A DNA stretch of 12,781 nucleotides from an uncultured Bacteroidota bacterium (GCA_900545215.1 UQXW01000054.1:1-12781); one strand, 5' to 3'. Shown: positions 1 to 5,913, numbered from the stretch's first letter. Notes: generated by a model not told the origin, from the sequence alone. A program made the numbers and translations.

Positions 1-7
1 TTGACGA

Positions 8-39
8 CAAAGGTAAAACAAATGTTTGAATCGGGCAAT
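8..39 (-). promoter_or_regulatory. Bacteroidetes-type promoter for a gene left of the window
   Basis: On the minus strand TACCTTTG (8-15) matches the -7 consensus TAnnTTTG. A TTG at 36-38 lies 20 nt upstream, as expected for the -33 element. Transcription would run leftward out of the window. This is a motif match only; the downstream gene is not visible. Confidence 0.5.
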
Positions 40-147
40 TTTTTCTGCAATGGTTCGCTCTTGTAAGTGTGCGGCAGAACTCTGCGTGTCCGAAACGAAT
101 GTTTTTTTGGGGGAAGGTGTGGATATTATATACTTCACATTCTTTTT

Positions 148-170
148 CATTTCGCTTTGCTTGCGAAATG
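148..170. repeat. 8-bp perfect inverted repeat
   Basis: CATTTCGC (148-155) and GCGAAATG (163-170) pair perfectly around a 7-nt loop. Neither strand has a T-run after the stem, so it does not look like an intrinsic terminator. Its role is unknown. Confidence 0.4.
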
Positions 171-225
171 CTACAAAAATTGCACTTCTTACAAATTTCT
201 CAATACGAAGAAGTGGTTTCTGATT

Positions 226-277
226 CTTGAATTTCGACAGATGAATAAAAGCACAAAAGGCTGTGTCGAAATTCAAG
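226..277. repeat. 14-bp perfect inverted repeat overlapping the terminator
   Basis: CTTGAATTTCGACA (226-239) is the exact reverse complement of TGTCGAAATTCAAG (264-277), with 24 nt between. The right arm shares bases 264-267 with the left arm of the terminator stem at 258-290 and fills most of its loop, so the two stems cannot form together. It may be a regulatory fold or the remains of a small repeat element. Confidence 0.55.
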
Positions 278-290
278 CTTGACACAGCCT
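258..290 (-). terminator. Hairpin terminator after the BspA-like gene
   Basis: AGGCTGTGTC (258-267) pairs with GACACAGCCT (281-290): a 10-bp perfect stem with a 13-nt loop. On the minus strand it is followed by TTTTGTGCTTTT. It starts 22 nt after the restored stop codon of the BspA-like gene, the right place for its terminator. Confidence 0.65.
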
Positions 291-311
291 CTTGCTTTTG
301 TATATCTTTGA

Positions 312-1347
312 TTACTCGACTATCAACTTCTTTATTGTGTTGCCGAGCATGATGGTATAAACACCTTTTGGCAAATCGCCGAGGTCTATTCGCAAAGTCT
401 CAACGCCGGCTTTGAGTTCAAGTGTTCTTACTCTTCTGCCGTTGATGTCGAGGATTTGAAGCAAAGTGTTCTCCTGTATGCTTCGAGCTCCAAAGTTACA
501 AAGTTCTTCGCAGGGTTGGGATACGATGTGAACTCCCTTGCATTCACCGCTTGCAAAGATGACGAACTTTCGACGGTGAATATTGCCGTAAAAGCGGTAT
601 CGCTTGTAATGGTTACCGTTCTTTGATTTTCTGTATTTCCGTCATTCCAGCCGGTGAACTCGTAACCGTTATTCGGTGTTGCAGTGAGAGTTCTGACATT
701 GCAAGATTGTGTTTCCACTTCAACTCTACCGTATGCCTCATCATTTGCAGAGACAGACAAATCAAAGGACAAGCCCTCTGTAAAGCGACCGTTGAAATAA
801 TCATTCCAAGAACTTGTCGTATATATTTCCAAACTGCCGCAAGGAACCGTAACATCGCATATATTCGGAGAAGGAAAGAACTCATTACCTATAATCGGCG
901 GAATGGCAGCCAAAGAAACAAGCGATATCAAATCCGAACAACCGCTGAACACCTTATCTCCGATGGAAGCAACATCACTGCCGATGGTAACCGAGGTCAA
1001 ACCGCTGCAACCGAAAAACGCAGAATTCCCGATAGAAGTAACACTGTTAGGAATGATTATCGAAGTCAGACTGTTACAACCGATAAACGCACTGTCTCCG
1101 ATAGCTGAAACACCGGTACCAACGGTAAGCGAGATAAATCTGCTGCAATTACATATAAGGTAATCAGGTATGCGTTGTACACTGTTTCCTATATTGACAG
1201 TGGTCAATGGAAGATTCTTGAATGGTGTTGTATTGCTTTCAAAATCCGAACAGTATATGGCATCGAAATTAAGTGTGGTCAAACTGCTGTAAGCACACTT
1301 GCAAGCAATACGCCACTGCAAATCGATACCAATCTTCTTATATTCAT
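312..1347 (-). pseudogene. BspA-like leucine-rich-repeat surface protein with T9SS sorting domain, broken by two frame disruptions
   Basis: Parts in order: (1) ATG at 1347 opens MNIRRLVSICSGVLLASVLTAV, a typical signal peptide, which hits TGA at 1279-1281. (2) In a second frame, covering about 1285-500, are LRR_5 repeats of 23 residues (IG-x-x-AF-x-GC-x-x-LTSVTI), a VPCGSLEIY...SWNDYF linker and a Bacterial-repeat domain (LTATPNNGYEFTGWNDGNT). (3) The T9SS sorting domain begins YPNPAKNFV in that frame, but its core LLQILDINGRRV and end KKLIVE continue in a third frame to TAA at 312-314. Each shift equals loss of one base or gain of two. The middle frame alone could start at ATG 1393 and stop at 428, but that ATG lies inside the promoter and lacks a signal peptide. 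The repeats begin almost directly after the signal peptide, so N-terminal sequence has probably been deleted. An intact product would be a surface-anchored or secreted T9SS substrate; sequencing error is the alternative. Confidence 0.8.
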
Positions 1348-1371
1348 TTTTTAATCTGTTATAATTTGGTG

Positions 1372-1402
1372 CAAAAATAGTAAGAAAATCCATTTCGACA
1401 AA
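1372..1402 (-). promoter_or_regulatory. Promoter of the BspA-like gene
   Basis: On the minus strand TTTG (1399-1402), 19 nt, then TATTTTTG (1372-1379) match the Bacteroidetes -33/-7 pattern closely. The predicted transcript would begin some 15-20 nt before ATG 1347. This supports 1347 as the original start and argues against ATG 1393, which lies between the two boxes. Confidence 0.7.
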
Positions 1403-1723
1403 ATATCAGCGAAATCGATGTGGACAACTTTGCCTCTTGACCATCGAAACAATTCCAAGACACTTTCCCGAACATCAAACACCGTAAGAATTTGCCGGAA
1501 CGCCGATTGAGCAAATTTTTGCAGCGTTTTATTTTTGCGAGATGGGGTTACACACTGTCGGTTCTTAAAATCACTCTGCAAAAGTGCAGAAATACAACTC
1601 GGAAACCATATCCGAAAAGGGGCATTTCTCATTTTTCCACCGATAAAACGGCTTTATTTGACGGAAAAAGCCTACCTTTGCAAAAAATATCGATAATAAC
1701 ACTAATTCAAAAAACAAGAAGAG
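1403..1723. other. Divergent intergenic region
   Basis: About 320 nt between the BspA-like gene's promoter and the outer-membrane protein gene. It holds a -7 box for the rightward gene at 1673-1680 and a small hairpin (TCTGCA at 1575-1580, TGCAGA at 1585-1590, 4-nt loop). Open frames here resemble no family I know and have no start signals. I see no gene. Confidence 0.5.
1673..1680 (+). promoter_or_regulatory. -7 promoter box of the outer-membrane protein gene
   Basis: TACCTTTG matches TAnnTTTG and lies 43 nt before the ATG at 1724. No good -33 element is present at 19-21 nt; the nearest TTTG is only 12 nt away. The call rests on the -7 match and position. Confidence 0.5.
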
Positions 1724-2170
1724 ATGAAGAAAATTCTTTTCGTGGCAGTTGTAGCGGTTTTGGCTGCATTGCCTTTCCAAAAAGCAGAAGCCCAAAACTG
1801 GGGTATCGGTCTCAGAGGCGGTTGGGATTATGGTTTAACACTAAAAAAGTACATGGGTGCCAACAACTTGGATTTCCAATTGAATATCCACAATGGCGGA
1901 TTTAACGCCTCCGGTTTGTATGAGTGGAATCAAGGTTTGGGTAGCGGCTTTACTCTTTACTACGGCTTCGGTGCAAGTATCGGAGCATGGAACAACGAAA
2001 AAGACGATATGGCATTGGGCTTGGGAATAGACGGTGTAATCGGAGTGGAATGGAAAATACCTTCCGCACCATTTGCATTGTCTTTGGATTGGAAGCCATC
2101 TTTTGAATTACTTCCTGACACCGGATTGTGGTTCAAAGGTTTCGGATTCGGCGTTAAGTATTTGTTCTAA
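1724..2170 (+). CDS. Small outer-membrane beta-barrel protein
   Basis: 148 residues. The N-terminus MKKILFVAVVAVLAALPFQKAEAQ is a classic signal peptide with a probable cleavage after AEA (about residue 23). The mature part alternates polar and aromatic/hydrophobic residues with many glycines (GIGLRGGWDYG, GFTLYYGFGASIGAW, FALSLDWKPSFEL) and ends VKYLF, the terminal Phe expected of a protein assembled by the BAM complex. This fits the short beta-barrel proteins common in Bacteroidetes, which have few strands and mostly no known function. It stands alone: its own -7 box upstream, a strong terminator 24 nt after the stop, and convergent neighbours. The ATG was chosen because the signal peptide begins exactly there; AAGAAGAG just before it is a weak possible ribosome site. 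Membrane location is well supported, the specific role unknown. Confidence 0.85.
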   Translation: MKKILFVAVVAVLAALPFQKAEAQNWGIGLRGGWDYGLTLKKYMGANNLDFQLNIHNGGFNASGLYEWNQGLGSGFTLYYGFGASIGAWNNEKDDMALGLGIDGVIGVEWKIPSAPFALSLDWKPSFELLPDTGLWFKGFGFGVKYLF

Positions 2171-2193
2171 GTCGAAGAACGGTTAAACACAAT

Positions 2194-2224
2194 AAAGGTG
2201 CTTTCCTCGCAGGGAAGCACCTTT
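2194..2224 (+). terminator. Strong intrinsic terminator after the outer-membrane protein gene
   Basis: AAAGGTGCTTTCC (2194-2206) pairs with GGGAAGCACCTTT (2212-2224), 13 pairs including one G-U, with a 5-nt loop and T-rich sequence after it. The minus strand continues ATTGTGTTT, so it may also stop the convergent operon ending at 2279. Confidence 0.8.
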
Positions 2225-2278
2225 ATTTGTTATGTAGATGTATGAAAAGAATAATGGTATGAACGATAAAGTAACGTT

Positions 2279-2572
2279 TTATTCCTTCGTTGCTTTATCG
2301 CATTCCAAACACTCCACGCTGAAATAATGCAACTTCGGAAGCATACCCTTTCGAAGACACTCCTCTTTCTCATTCTCCATTTTGAAATCGAAATAATCCC
2401 TCACGGGACGTTGCCATATCCAAGTAATGACGAAAAGCGAAAGAACAATCCAAAATCCCCGCTGAAAGACCTTGCGGTCATGTTCCATTTTTCTTTTCAA
2501 CTGTTCATTTTCTTCTTTGATTCCCTCGTACAAGGCTTTCATCTTCTCGTACAATTCATTTTTCTGTTCCAT
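2279..2572 (-). CDS. Small coiled-coil, single-TM protein with Cys tail, unknown function
   Basis: 97 residues; I do not recognise a family. Residues 1-38 are highly charged and helical (NELYEKMKALYEGIKEENEQLKRKM), consistent with a short coiled coil. Residues 40-53 (FWIVLSLFVITWIW) form one membrane segment, followed by a charged stretch and a tail with Cys72, Cys88 and Cys91 (VECLECDKATKE). There is no cleavable signal; basic residues before the membrane segment suggest N-in, C-out at the inner membrane. The gene follows the lipoprotein gene by 19 nt and is probably co-transcribed from the promoter at 3337-3365. Its E-C-x-x-C tail resembles that of the lipoprotein (AECISCK), which hints at a joint function. 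Open frames on the opposite strand look like shadows. The gene call is fairly safe, the function open. Confidence 0.65.
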   Translation of the reverse strand: MEQKNELYEKMKALYEGIKEENEQLKRKMEHDRKVFQRGFWIVLSLFVITWIWQRPVRDYFDFKMENEKEECLRKGMLPKLHYFSVECLECDKATKE

Positions 2573-2591
2573 GATACGTTCGATTCGGTTA

Positions 2592-3311
2592 TTATTTACA
2601 ACTTATACATTCAGCTCTACACCTGTGTTTGATGGCACATTTACCTTTTCTTTTACATGCTACTATATCGTTATATATTTTTCTATCACAAGCTTTATCA
2701 ATTTCGGAGTATGCAATAGTAGCAACGAAAATTCCTATTGCAACCACAATACCTGCTGAAATAACTACCTTTGTAGAAGTTAATGCAAAAGGGTTTTGTA
2801 ACGAATCATTCTTCGTCAATACGTCAATTAGACTAGCCTTTGTAATAGACGAATGCTGTATAGAGAAAGGAAGAACCAATTTTGAATTTGGTGAAGAACA
2901 CTCAAAAGTTACCATATCATCCTCCTTACCAGATGTTATGTTAGATATAAAAACATCATCACCATCTCTGTTTGTTAAACGATAGCTTTTTTGTTTTTCA
3001 TCATAAGAAATTGATAATGTCGATACATCTTCATATCCTAACAAAACGTCTACAGATGACAACATTGTACCTACAATAAATTTCTGCCATGAAATAAAGT
3101 CATTAGAACTACTACCTCGCATAACATCTAAGATTGAATCAGAACGTTGGTAAGACAATACCCATTCATCTTTTCCCAAATCATCGAAGTATAGCAAACT
3201 ACTATTACTTGATTTTTGATGATTAAAACTTGATAAACCATCATTTTCCTGTTTCTCATTACAAGAAACTGCAAGTGCAAACATGCACAACATCAATGTC
3301 AATTTTTTCAT
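2592..3311 (-). CDS. Predicted lipoprotein with internal hydrophobic segment and Cys-rich tail, unknown function
   Basis: 239 residues; not a family I recognise. The N-terminus MKKLTLMLCMFALAVSC is a lipoprotein signal peptide with Cys17 as likely lipidated residue; the next residues (NEKQEND) are acidic, as in some surface-exposed Bacteroidetes lipoproteins. A soluble-looking region spans about 18-180. Residues 182-201 (VVISAGIVVAIGIFVATIAY) look like a membrane segment. The last 32 residues are basic with six cysteines (208, 219, 225, 231, 235, 238) spaced 10, 5, 5, 3, 2. A lipid anchor plus a late membrane segment is unusual. It is the first gene of a two-gene operon with its own promoter. 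Its DNA is AT-rich: 2941-3000 has 16 G+C of 60 against 29 of 60 at 7501-7560 in uvrA, which could mean recent acquisition. Confidence 0.75.
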   Translation of the reverse strand: MKKLTLMLCMFALAVSCNEKQENDGLSSFNHQKSSNSSLLYFDDLGKDEWVLSYQRSDSILDVMRGSSSNDFISWQKFIVGTMLSSVDVLLGYEDVSTLSISYDEKQKSYRLTNRDGDDVFISNITSGKEDDMVTFECSSPNSKLVLPFSIQHSSITKASLIDVLTKNDSLQNPFALTSTKVVISAGIVVAIGIFVATIAYSEIDKACDRKIYNDIVACKRKGKCAIKHRCRAECISCK

Positions 3312-3336
3312 ATTACATTAAATTTAAATTGTCCCA

Positions 3337-3365
3337 CAAAGATACGTATTTTCTGCGAATCACAA
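3337..3365 (-). promoter_or_regulatory. Promoter of the lipoprotein/Cys-tail operon
   Basis: On the minus strand TATCTTTG (3337-3344) is a perfect TAnnTTTG -7 box, with TTG (3363-3365) 18 nt upstream as -33. It lies 26 nt before the ATG at 3311. Confidence 0.65.
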
Positions 3366-3559
3366 TCAGTCAAAAGAAAAAAAAATGATACTTTTATATT
3401 GAAATTGATTTGATACAATAGAAGTGGAGTTTTAGCCCTGTTGTTTAGTACAACTCGGAAATACAATCCATCAACAAGACATTCATTACGGTCATGAAAT
3501 TTGCAAAACAGAAATTATGTTTTTTTCTGTAAGTCGGTTAATCGTTTCAGGGTACAATA

Positions 3560-3589
3560 AGGGCGGCACTCTTTGAGGAATGCCGCCCT
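3560..3589 (-). terminator. GC-rich hairpin after serA
   Basis: AGGGCGGCA (3560-3568) and TGCCGCCCT (3581-3589) form a 9-bp perfect stem, extendable inward past one mismatch. It begins 14 nt after the serA stop. The T-tract behind it is poor (TTATTGTACC), so termination is likely but not certain. Confidence 0.6.
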
Positions 3590-3602
3590 GTAATATCGAT
3601 TT

Positions 3603-4523
3603 CTATTTGTTTACTTGGAACTTGGTTACGCCGTTCTTGATGAAATCGACGATTTGGTTGGCTGCTGCCAAACCTGCGTTCAAGTTTGCTTCCGCCGTTT
3701 GAGCGCCCATCTTCTTAGGAGTTGCAAAGTAACGTGGTGCAAAGGCTGCAAGCTCTTCGCTGTTGCCTGCTGCGATGTCTGTAACGTACTTGAAGTCCGG
3801 ACGGTCTGCCAACAACTTCGCCATGTCTGCCTCGTTGATGACTTCTTTTCTTGCAGTGTTTACCAAGCATGCTCCTTTCGGCATTTTCGAAAGCAATGCG
3901 TAGTTGATGGAGTTCTTTGTTTGGTCGTTTGCAGGTATGTGCAATGAAACGTAATCGCAATTCGAGTAAAGTTCCTCGATTGTTTGCATTGGTTTCACGC
4001 CTTCTGCTTCCATTTTCTCGGCAGGTACGAACGGGTCGTAGGCACAAACCTGCATTCCCATTGCTTTTGCTTTCTCTGCGACCAAACGTCCCACATTGCC
4101 GTAGGCGTGAATACCGATTTTCTTGCCTTTCAACTCGCTTCCGGTTGCAGGTGTGAAAGTGGTTCTCGCCATGTAAATCATCAATCCTATCGCCAACTCG
4201 GCTACGGCGTTGGAGTTCTGACCTGGAGTGTTCATTGCAACTATGCCTTTTGCCGTGCAGGCTGCAAGATCGAGGTTATCGAAGCCGGCTCCGGCACGAA
4301 CGACGATTTTCAATTTCTTTGCGTGGTCGATGACTTCCTTTGTAACTTTGTCGGAACGCACTATCAATGCATCTGCGTCCTCGACTGCTTTGTAGAAGTC
4401 GTTGACATCTGTGTATTTTTCCAAAAGAGCCAACTCGAATCCTGCTCCTTCAACGATTTTTCTTATTCCATCGACAGCCGCCTTTGCGAACGGCTTCTCT
4501 GTCGCTACCAATACTTTTGTCAT
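3603..4523 (-). CDS. serA: D-3-phosphoglycerate dehydrogenase, short Bacteroidetes type
   Basis: 306 residues. It oxidises 3-phosphoglycerate to 3-phosphohydroxypyruvate with NAD, the first step of the phosphorylated serine pathway in the cytoplasm. Visible features: N-terminal substrate domain with VVRAGAGFDNLDL (74-86) and NTPGQNSNAVAELAIGLM (98-115); NAD-binding fold at GKKIGIHAYGNVG (133-145), where the usual GxGxxG begins with Ala; acidic Asp163 after strand two; NTARKEVINE (222-231) with catalytic Arg225. There is no C-terminal ACT domain, so serine feedback of the E. coli kind is not expected. The catalytic His, normally in TPHxG, is Lys270 in ATPKKMG, and the usual catalytic Glu position aligns near Asn254. 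From memory the same TPKKMGAQTAEAN segment occurs in other Bacteroidetes SerA proteins, so this looks like a lineage variant rather than damage. serC lies upstream on the same strand. Confidence 0.9.
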   Translation of the reverse strand: MTKVLVATEKPFAKAAVDGIRKIVEGAGFELALLEKYTDVNDFYKAVEDADALIVRSDKVTKEVIDHAKKLKIVVRAGAGFDNLDLAACTAKGIVAMNTPGQNSNAVAELAIGLMIYMARTTFTPATGSELKGKKIGIHAYGNVGRLVAEKAKAMGMQVCAYDPFVPAEKMEAEGVKPMQTIEELYSNCDYVSLHIPANDQTKNSINYALLSKMPKGACLVNTARKEVINEADMAKLLADRPDFKYVTDIAAGNSEELAAFAPRYFATPKKMGAQTAEANLNAGLAAANQIVDFIKNGVTKFQVNK

Positions 4524-4761
4524 ATCTCGAATTTGTTTCTTTGTTCTTCCGATTTCTTTTTCTCTTTTCCCTGTCTGCGACTTTCTTATGCAAAAACGAG
4601 AAGCAGAAATGCTTTCCGATTTTCATACAAGGAAGTCAAGACACCTGCGAAAGGGCGTTCCGATTTTTTCTTTCGGCGTTTCGCTCGAACAGGGAAAATA
4701 AAAAAACAGAACCGCAGGAAATCGGAATTTTGCCTTACGGTTCTGTTGTTGTGTTTTCAGT
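4524..4761 (-). promoter_or_regulatory. serC-serA intergenic region with repeated 9-mers
   Basis: 238 nt containing the serC terminator, a small hairpin (AAGCA 4601-4605, TGCTT 4610-4614) and four copies of the 9-mer TTCCGATTT: direct at 4547-4555, 4614-4622 and 4658-4666, inverted at 4719-4727. I found no convincing TAnnTTTG box for serA, so its promoter is unresolved. The leader close to the serA start is purine-rich on the coding strand. Confidence 0.45.
4705..4747 (-). terminator. Intrinsic terminator after serC
   Basis: AACAGAACCG (4705-4714) pairs with CGGTTCTGTT (4738-4747), a 10-bp perfect stem with a 23-nt interior able to form a few more pairs. On the minus strand the stem is followed at once by a T-run (TTTTTATTTT). 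It starts 14 nt past the serC stop and would separate serC from serA transcription, at least partly. Confidence 0.75.
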
Positions 4762-5850
4762 CTATGCGTTTAGTTTTTCAAACTCCTGCATGCAAGCTAT
4801 CAAAGCCTTAACGGATTCAACAGGGCATGCGTTGTAGATGGATGCACGGAAGCCGCCTACGGAACGGTGTCCCTTTATGCCGACCATGCCTCTTTCTTTC
4901 GCAAATGCCATGAATGCGTCTTGTTTGTCTTCGTAGCCTTTTGCCATTACGAAGCATACGTTCATTATGGAACGGTCTTCCTTCTCTGCCGTACCGACGA
5001 ACATTTTGTTTCTGTCGATTTCGTCGTACAACATTTTGGCTTTCTCTTCATTTATCTTGTGAATGCCTTCTACTCCGCCCATTTCTTCTTTCAACCACTT
5101 CAATGTTTCGTGCATAACGAAGATAGGGAATACAGGAGGAGTGTTGAACATGGAACGATTCTTCGCTTCCTCTCCTATGTGTGTGCGATAATCCACCATG
5201 GTTTGAAGTTTTCTTTCAACCTTTCCCAAGATGTCTTTCTTCACGATGACGAATGTTACTCCGGCAGGGCCGACGTTCTTTTGCGCACCACCGTAAATGA
5301 GGGCGTATTTGCTGACATCAACAGGTCTCGACATAATATCGGAACTCATATCGGCAACCAACGGAACGGGACTGTCCATATCATATTTTATTTCGGTACC
5401 GTAGATTGTGTTGTTGGTTGTTATGTGGAAGTAATCGGCATCCGTAGGGATTGTGTATCCTTTCGGAATGTAGGAATAAGTCTTGTCTTCAGATGAAGCG
5501 ACAACCTCGACTTCTCCATAGAACTTTGCTTCCTTGATTGCTTTCTTTGCCCAAACTCCTGTTTGAAGGTAAGCTGCTTTTTTGTTCAAAAGGTTGGCTG
5601 CAACGGTGAAGAATTGTGTTGAAGCTCCGCCTCCGAGGAACAATACGGCGTAATCTTCCGGAATGTGAAGCAAATCTCTCCACAACTGCTCCGTTTCCGC
5701 CATCACTCTTTCCCAGCCCGGTGTACGGTGCGAAATTTCCAATATTCCTATTCCCGTGTTATCGAAGTTTCTTATTGCTTCGATTGCAGATTCGATTGCT
5801 TTCTTGGGCAATACGCAGGGACCTGCATTAAAGTTATGTGCTTTAACCAT
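4762..5850 (-). CDS. serC: Phosphoserine aminotransferase
   Basis: 362 residues, the usual family length. A PLP enzyme that transfers an amino group from glutamate to 3-phosphohydroxypyruvate, giving phosphoserine; it can also act in pyridoxine synthesis. Visible features: NFNAGPCVLPKKAIE (6-20), the typical SerC start; ISHRTPGW (39-46); GGGASTQF (73-80), which contacts PLP phosphate; ADMSSD (166-171) with Asp167; the PLP lysine Lys191 in GGAQKNVGPAG; NTPPVFPIF (236-244); and GHRSVGGFRASIYNA (327-341) with substrate-binding His328, Arg329 and Arg335. I chose ATG 5850 because MVKAHNFNAGP aligns with family starts; the frame stays open to 5958, but that extension would cross the promoter and lacks homology. 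It has its own promoter (5914-5943) and terminator, and serA follows downstream. No key residue is missing. Confidence 0.95.
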   Translation of the reverse strand: MVKAHNFNAGPCVLPKKAIESAIEAIRNFDNTGIGILEISHRTPGWERVMAETEQLWRDLLHIPEDYAVLFLGGGASTQFFTVAANLLNKKAAYLQTGVWAKKAIKEAKFYGEVEVVASSEDKTYSYIPKGYTIPTDADYFHITTNNTIYGTEIKYDMDSPVPLVADMSSDIMSRPVDVSKYALIYGGAQKNVGPAGVTFVIVKKDILGKVERKLQTMVDYRTHIGEEAKNRSMFNTPPVFPIFVMHETLKWLKEEMGGVEGIHKINEEKAKMLYDEIDRNKMFVGTAEKEDRSIMNVCFVMAKGYEDKQDAFMAFAKERGMVGIKGHRSVGGFRASIYNACPVESVKALIACMQEFEKLNA

Positions 5851-5885
5851 GTTTTGATTTGATTTTAATGTATTGCTTCGGCTTT

Positions 5886-5898
5886 GCGGACTTTCCGC
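5886..5898 (-). promoter_or_regulatory. Small hairpin in the serC leader
   Basis: GCGGA (5886-5890) and TCCGC (5894-5898) flank a 3-nt loop, inside the predicted serC 5' leader of roughly 55 nt. It is too small to be called a riboswitch; a role in transcript stability or translation is only possible. Confidence 0.25.
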
Positions 5899-5913
5899 TC
5901 CCGAAATTCCTTG

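Larger units (their letters stand above)
1..311. other. Intergenic region left of the BspA-like gene
   Basis: I see no credible gene here. Short open frames on the plus strand start at non-ATG codons, overlap one another and show no family features. What the stretch does hold is a leftward promoter-like sequence at its extreme left, an 8-bp perfect hairpin at 148-170, and a cluster of overlapping inverted repeats at 226-290 just downstream of the minus-strand BspA-like gene. Those are listed separately. Confidence 0.6.
3312..3602. other. AT-rich intergenic region between the lipoprotein and serA genes
   Basis: About 290 nt without a credible gene. It contains the leftward promoter at 3337-3365, a weak 7-bp hairpin (ACAGAAA at 3508-3514 with TTTCTGT at 3524-3530) and the hairpin downstream of serA at 3560-3589. 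Confidence 0.5.

Noticed and set aside
26..282. Two overlapping plus-strand open frames of 65 and 71 codons
   Set aside because: Non-ATG starts, no ribosome site, no domain features, and they run into the inverted-repeat cluster.
460..505. Phase-variable or programmed frameshift in the BspA-like gene
   Set aside because: No homopolymer, short repeat or slippery motif at the junction, and a second break exists at the 5' end; decay or error is simpler.
940..1145. Possible CRISPR or minisatellite because of regular repetition
   Set aside because: The roughly 69-nt period encodes 23-residue LRR_5 units; there are no identical repeats with unique spacers.
623..1163. Plus-strand open frames opposite the BspA-like gene
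   Set aside because: They are antisense shadows of the repeat-coding DNA, rich in periodic residues mirroring the 69-nt repeat.
428..1393. Intact 321-aa gene from ATG 1393 to stop 428
   Set aside because: The start lies between the -33 and -7 boxes of the promoter, there is no signal peptide, and the sorting domain continues in another frame after the stop.
2327..2985. Plus-strand open frames opposite the lipoprotein pair
   Set aside because: The minus-strand genes have a lipoprotein signal, promoter and sensible composition; the plus frames have none of these.
3984..4811. 275-codon plus-strand frame over serA and the intergenic region
   Set aside because: Antisense to an unambiguous serA; composition is Cys/Phe-rich noise.
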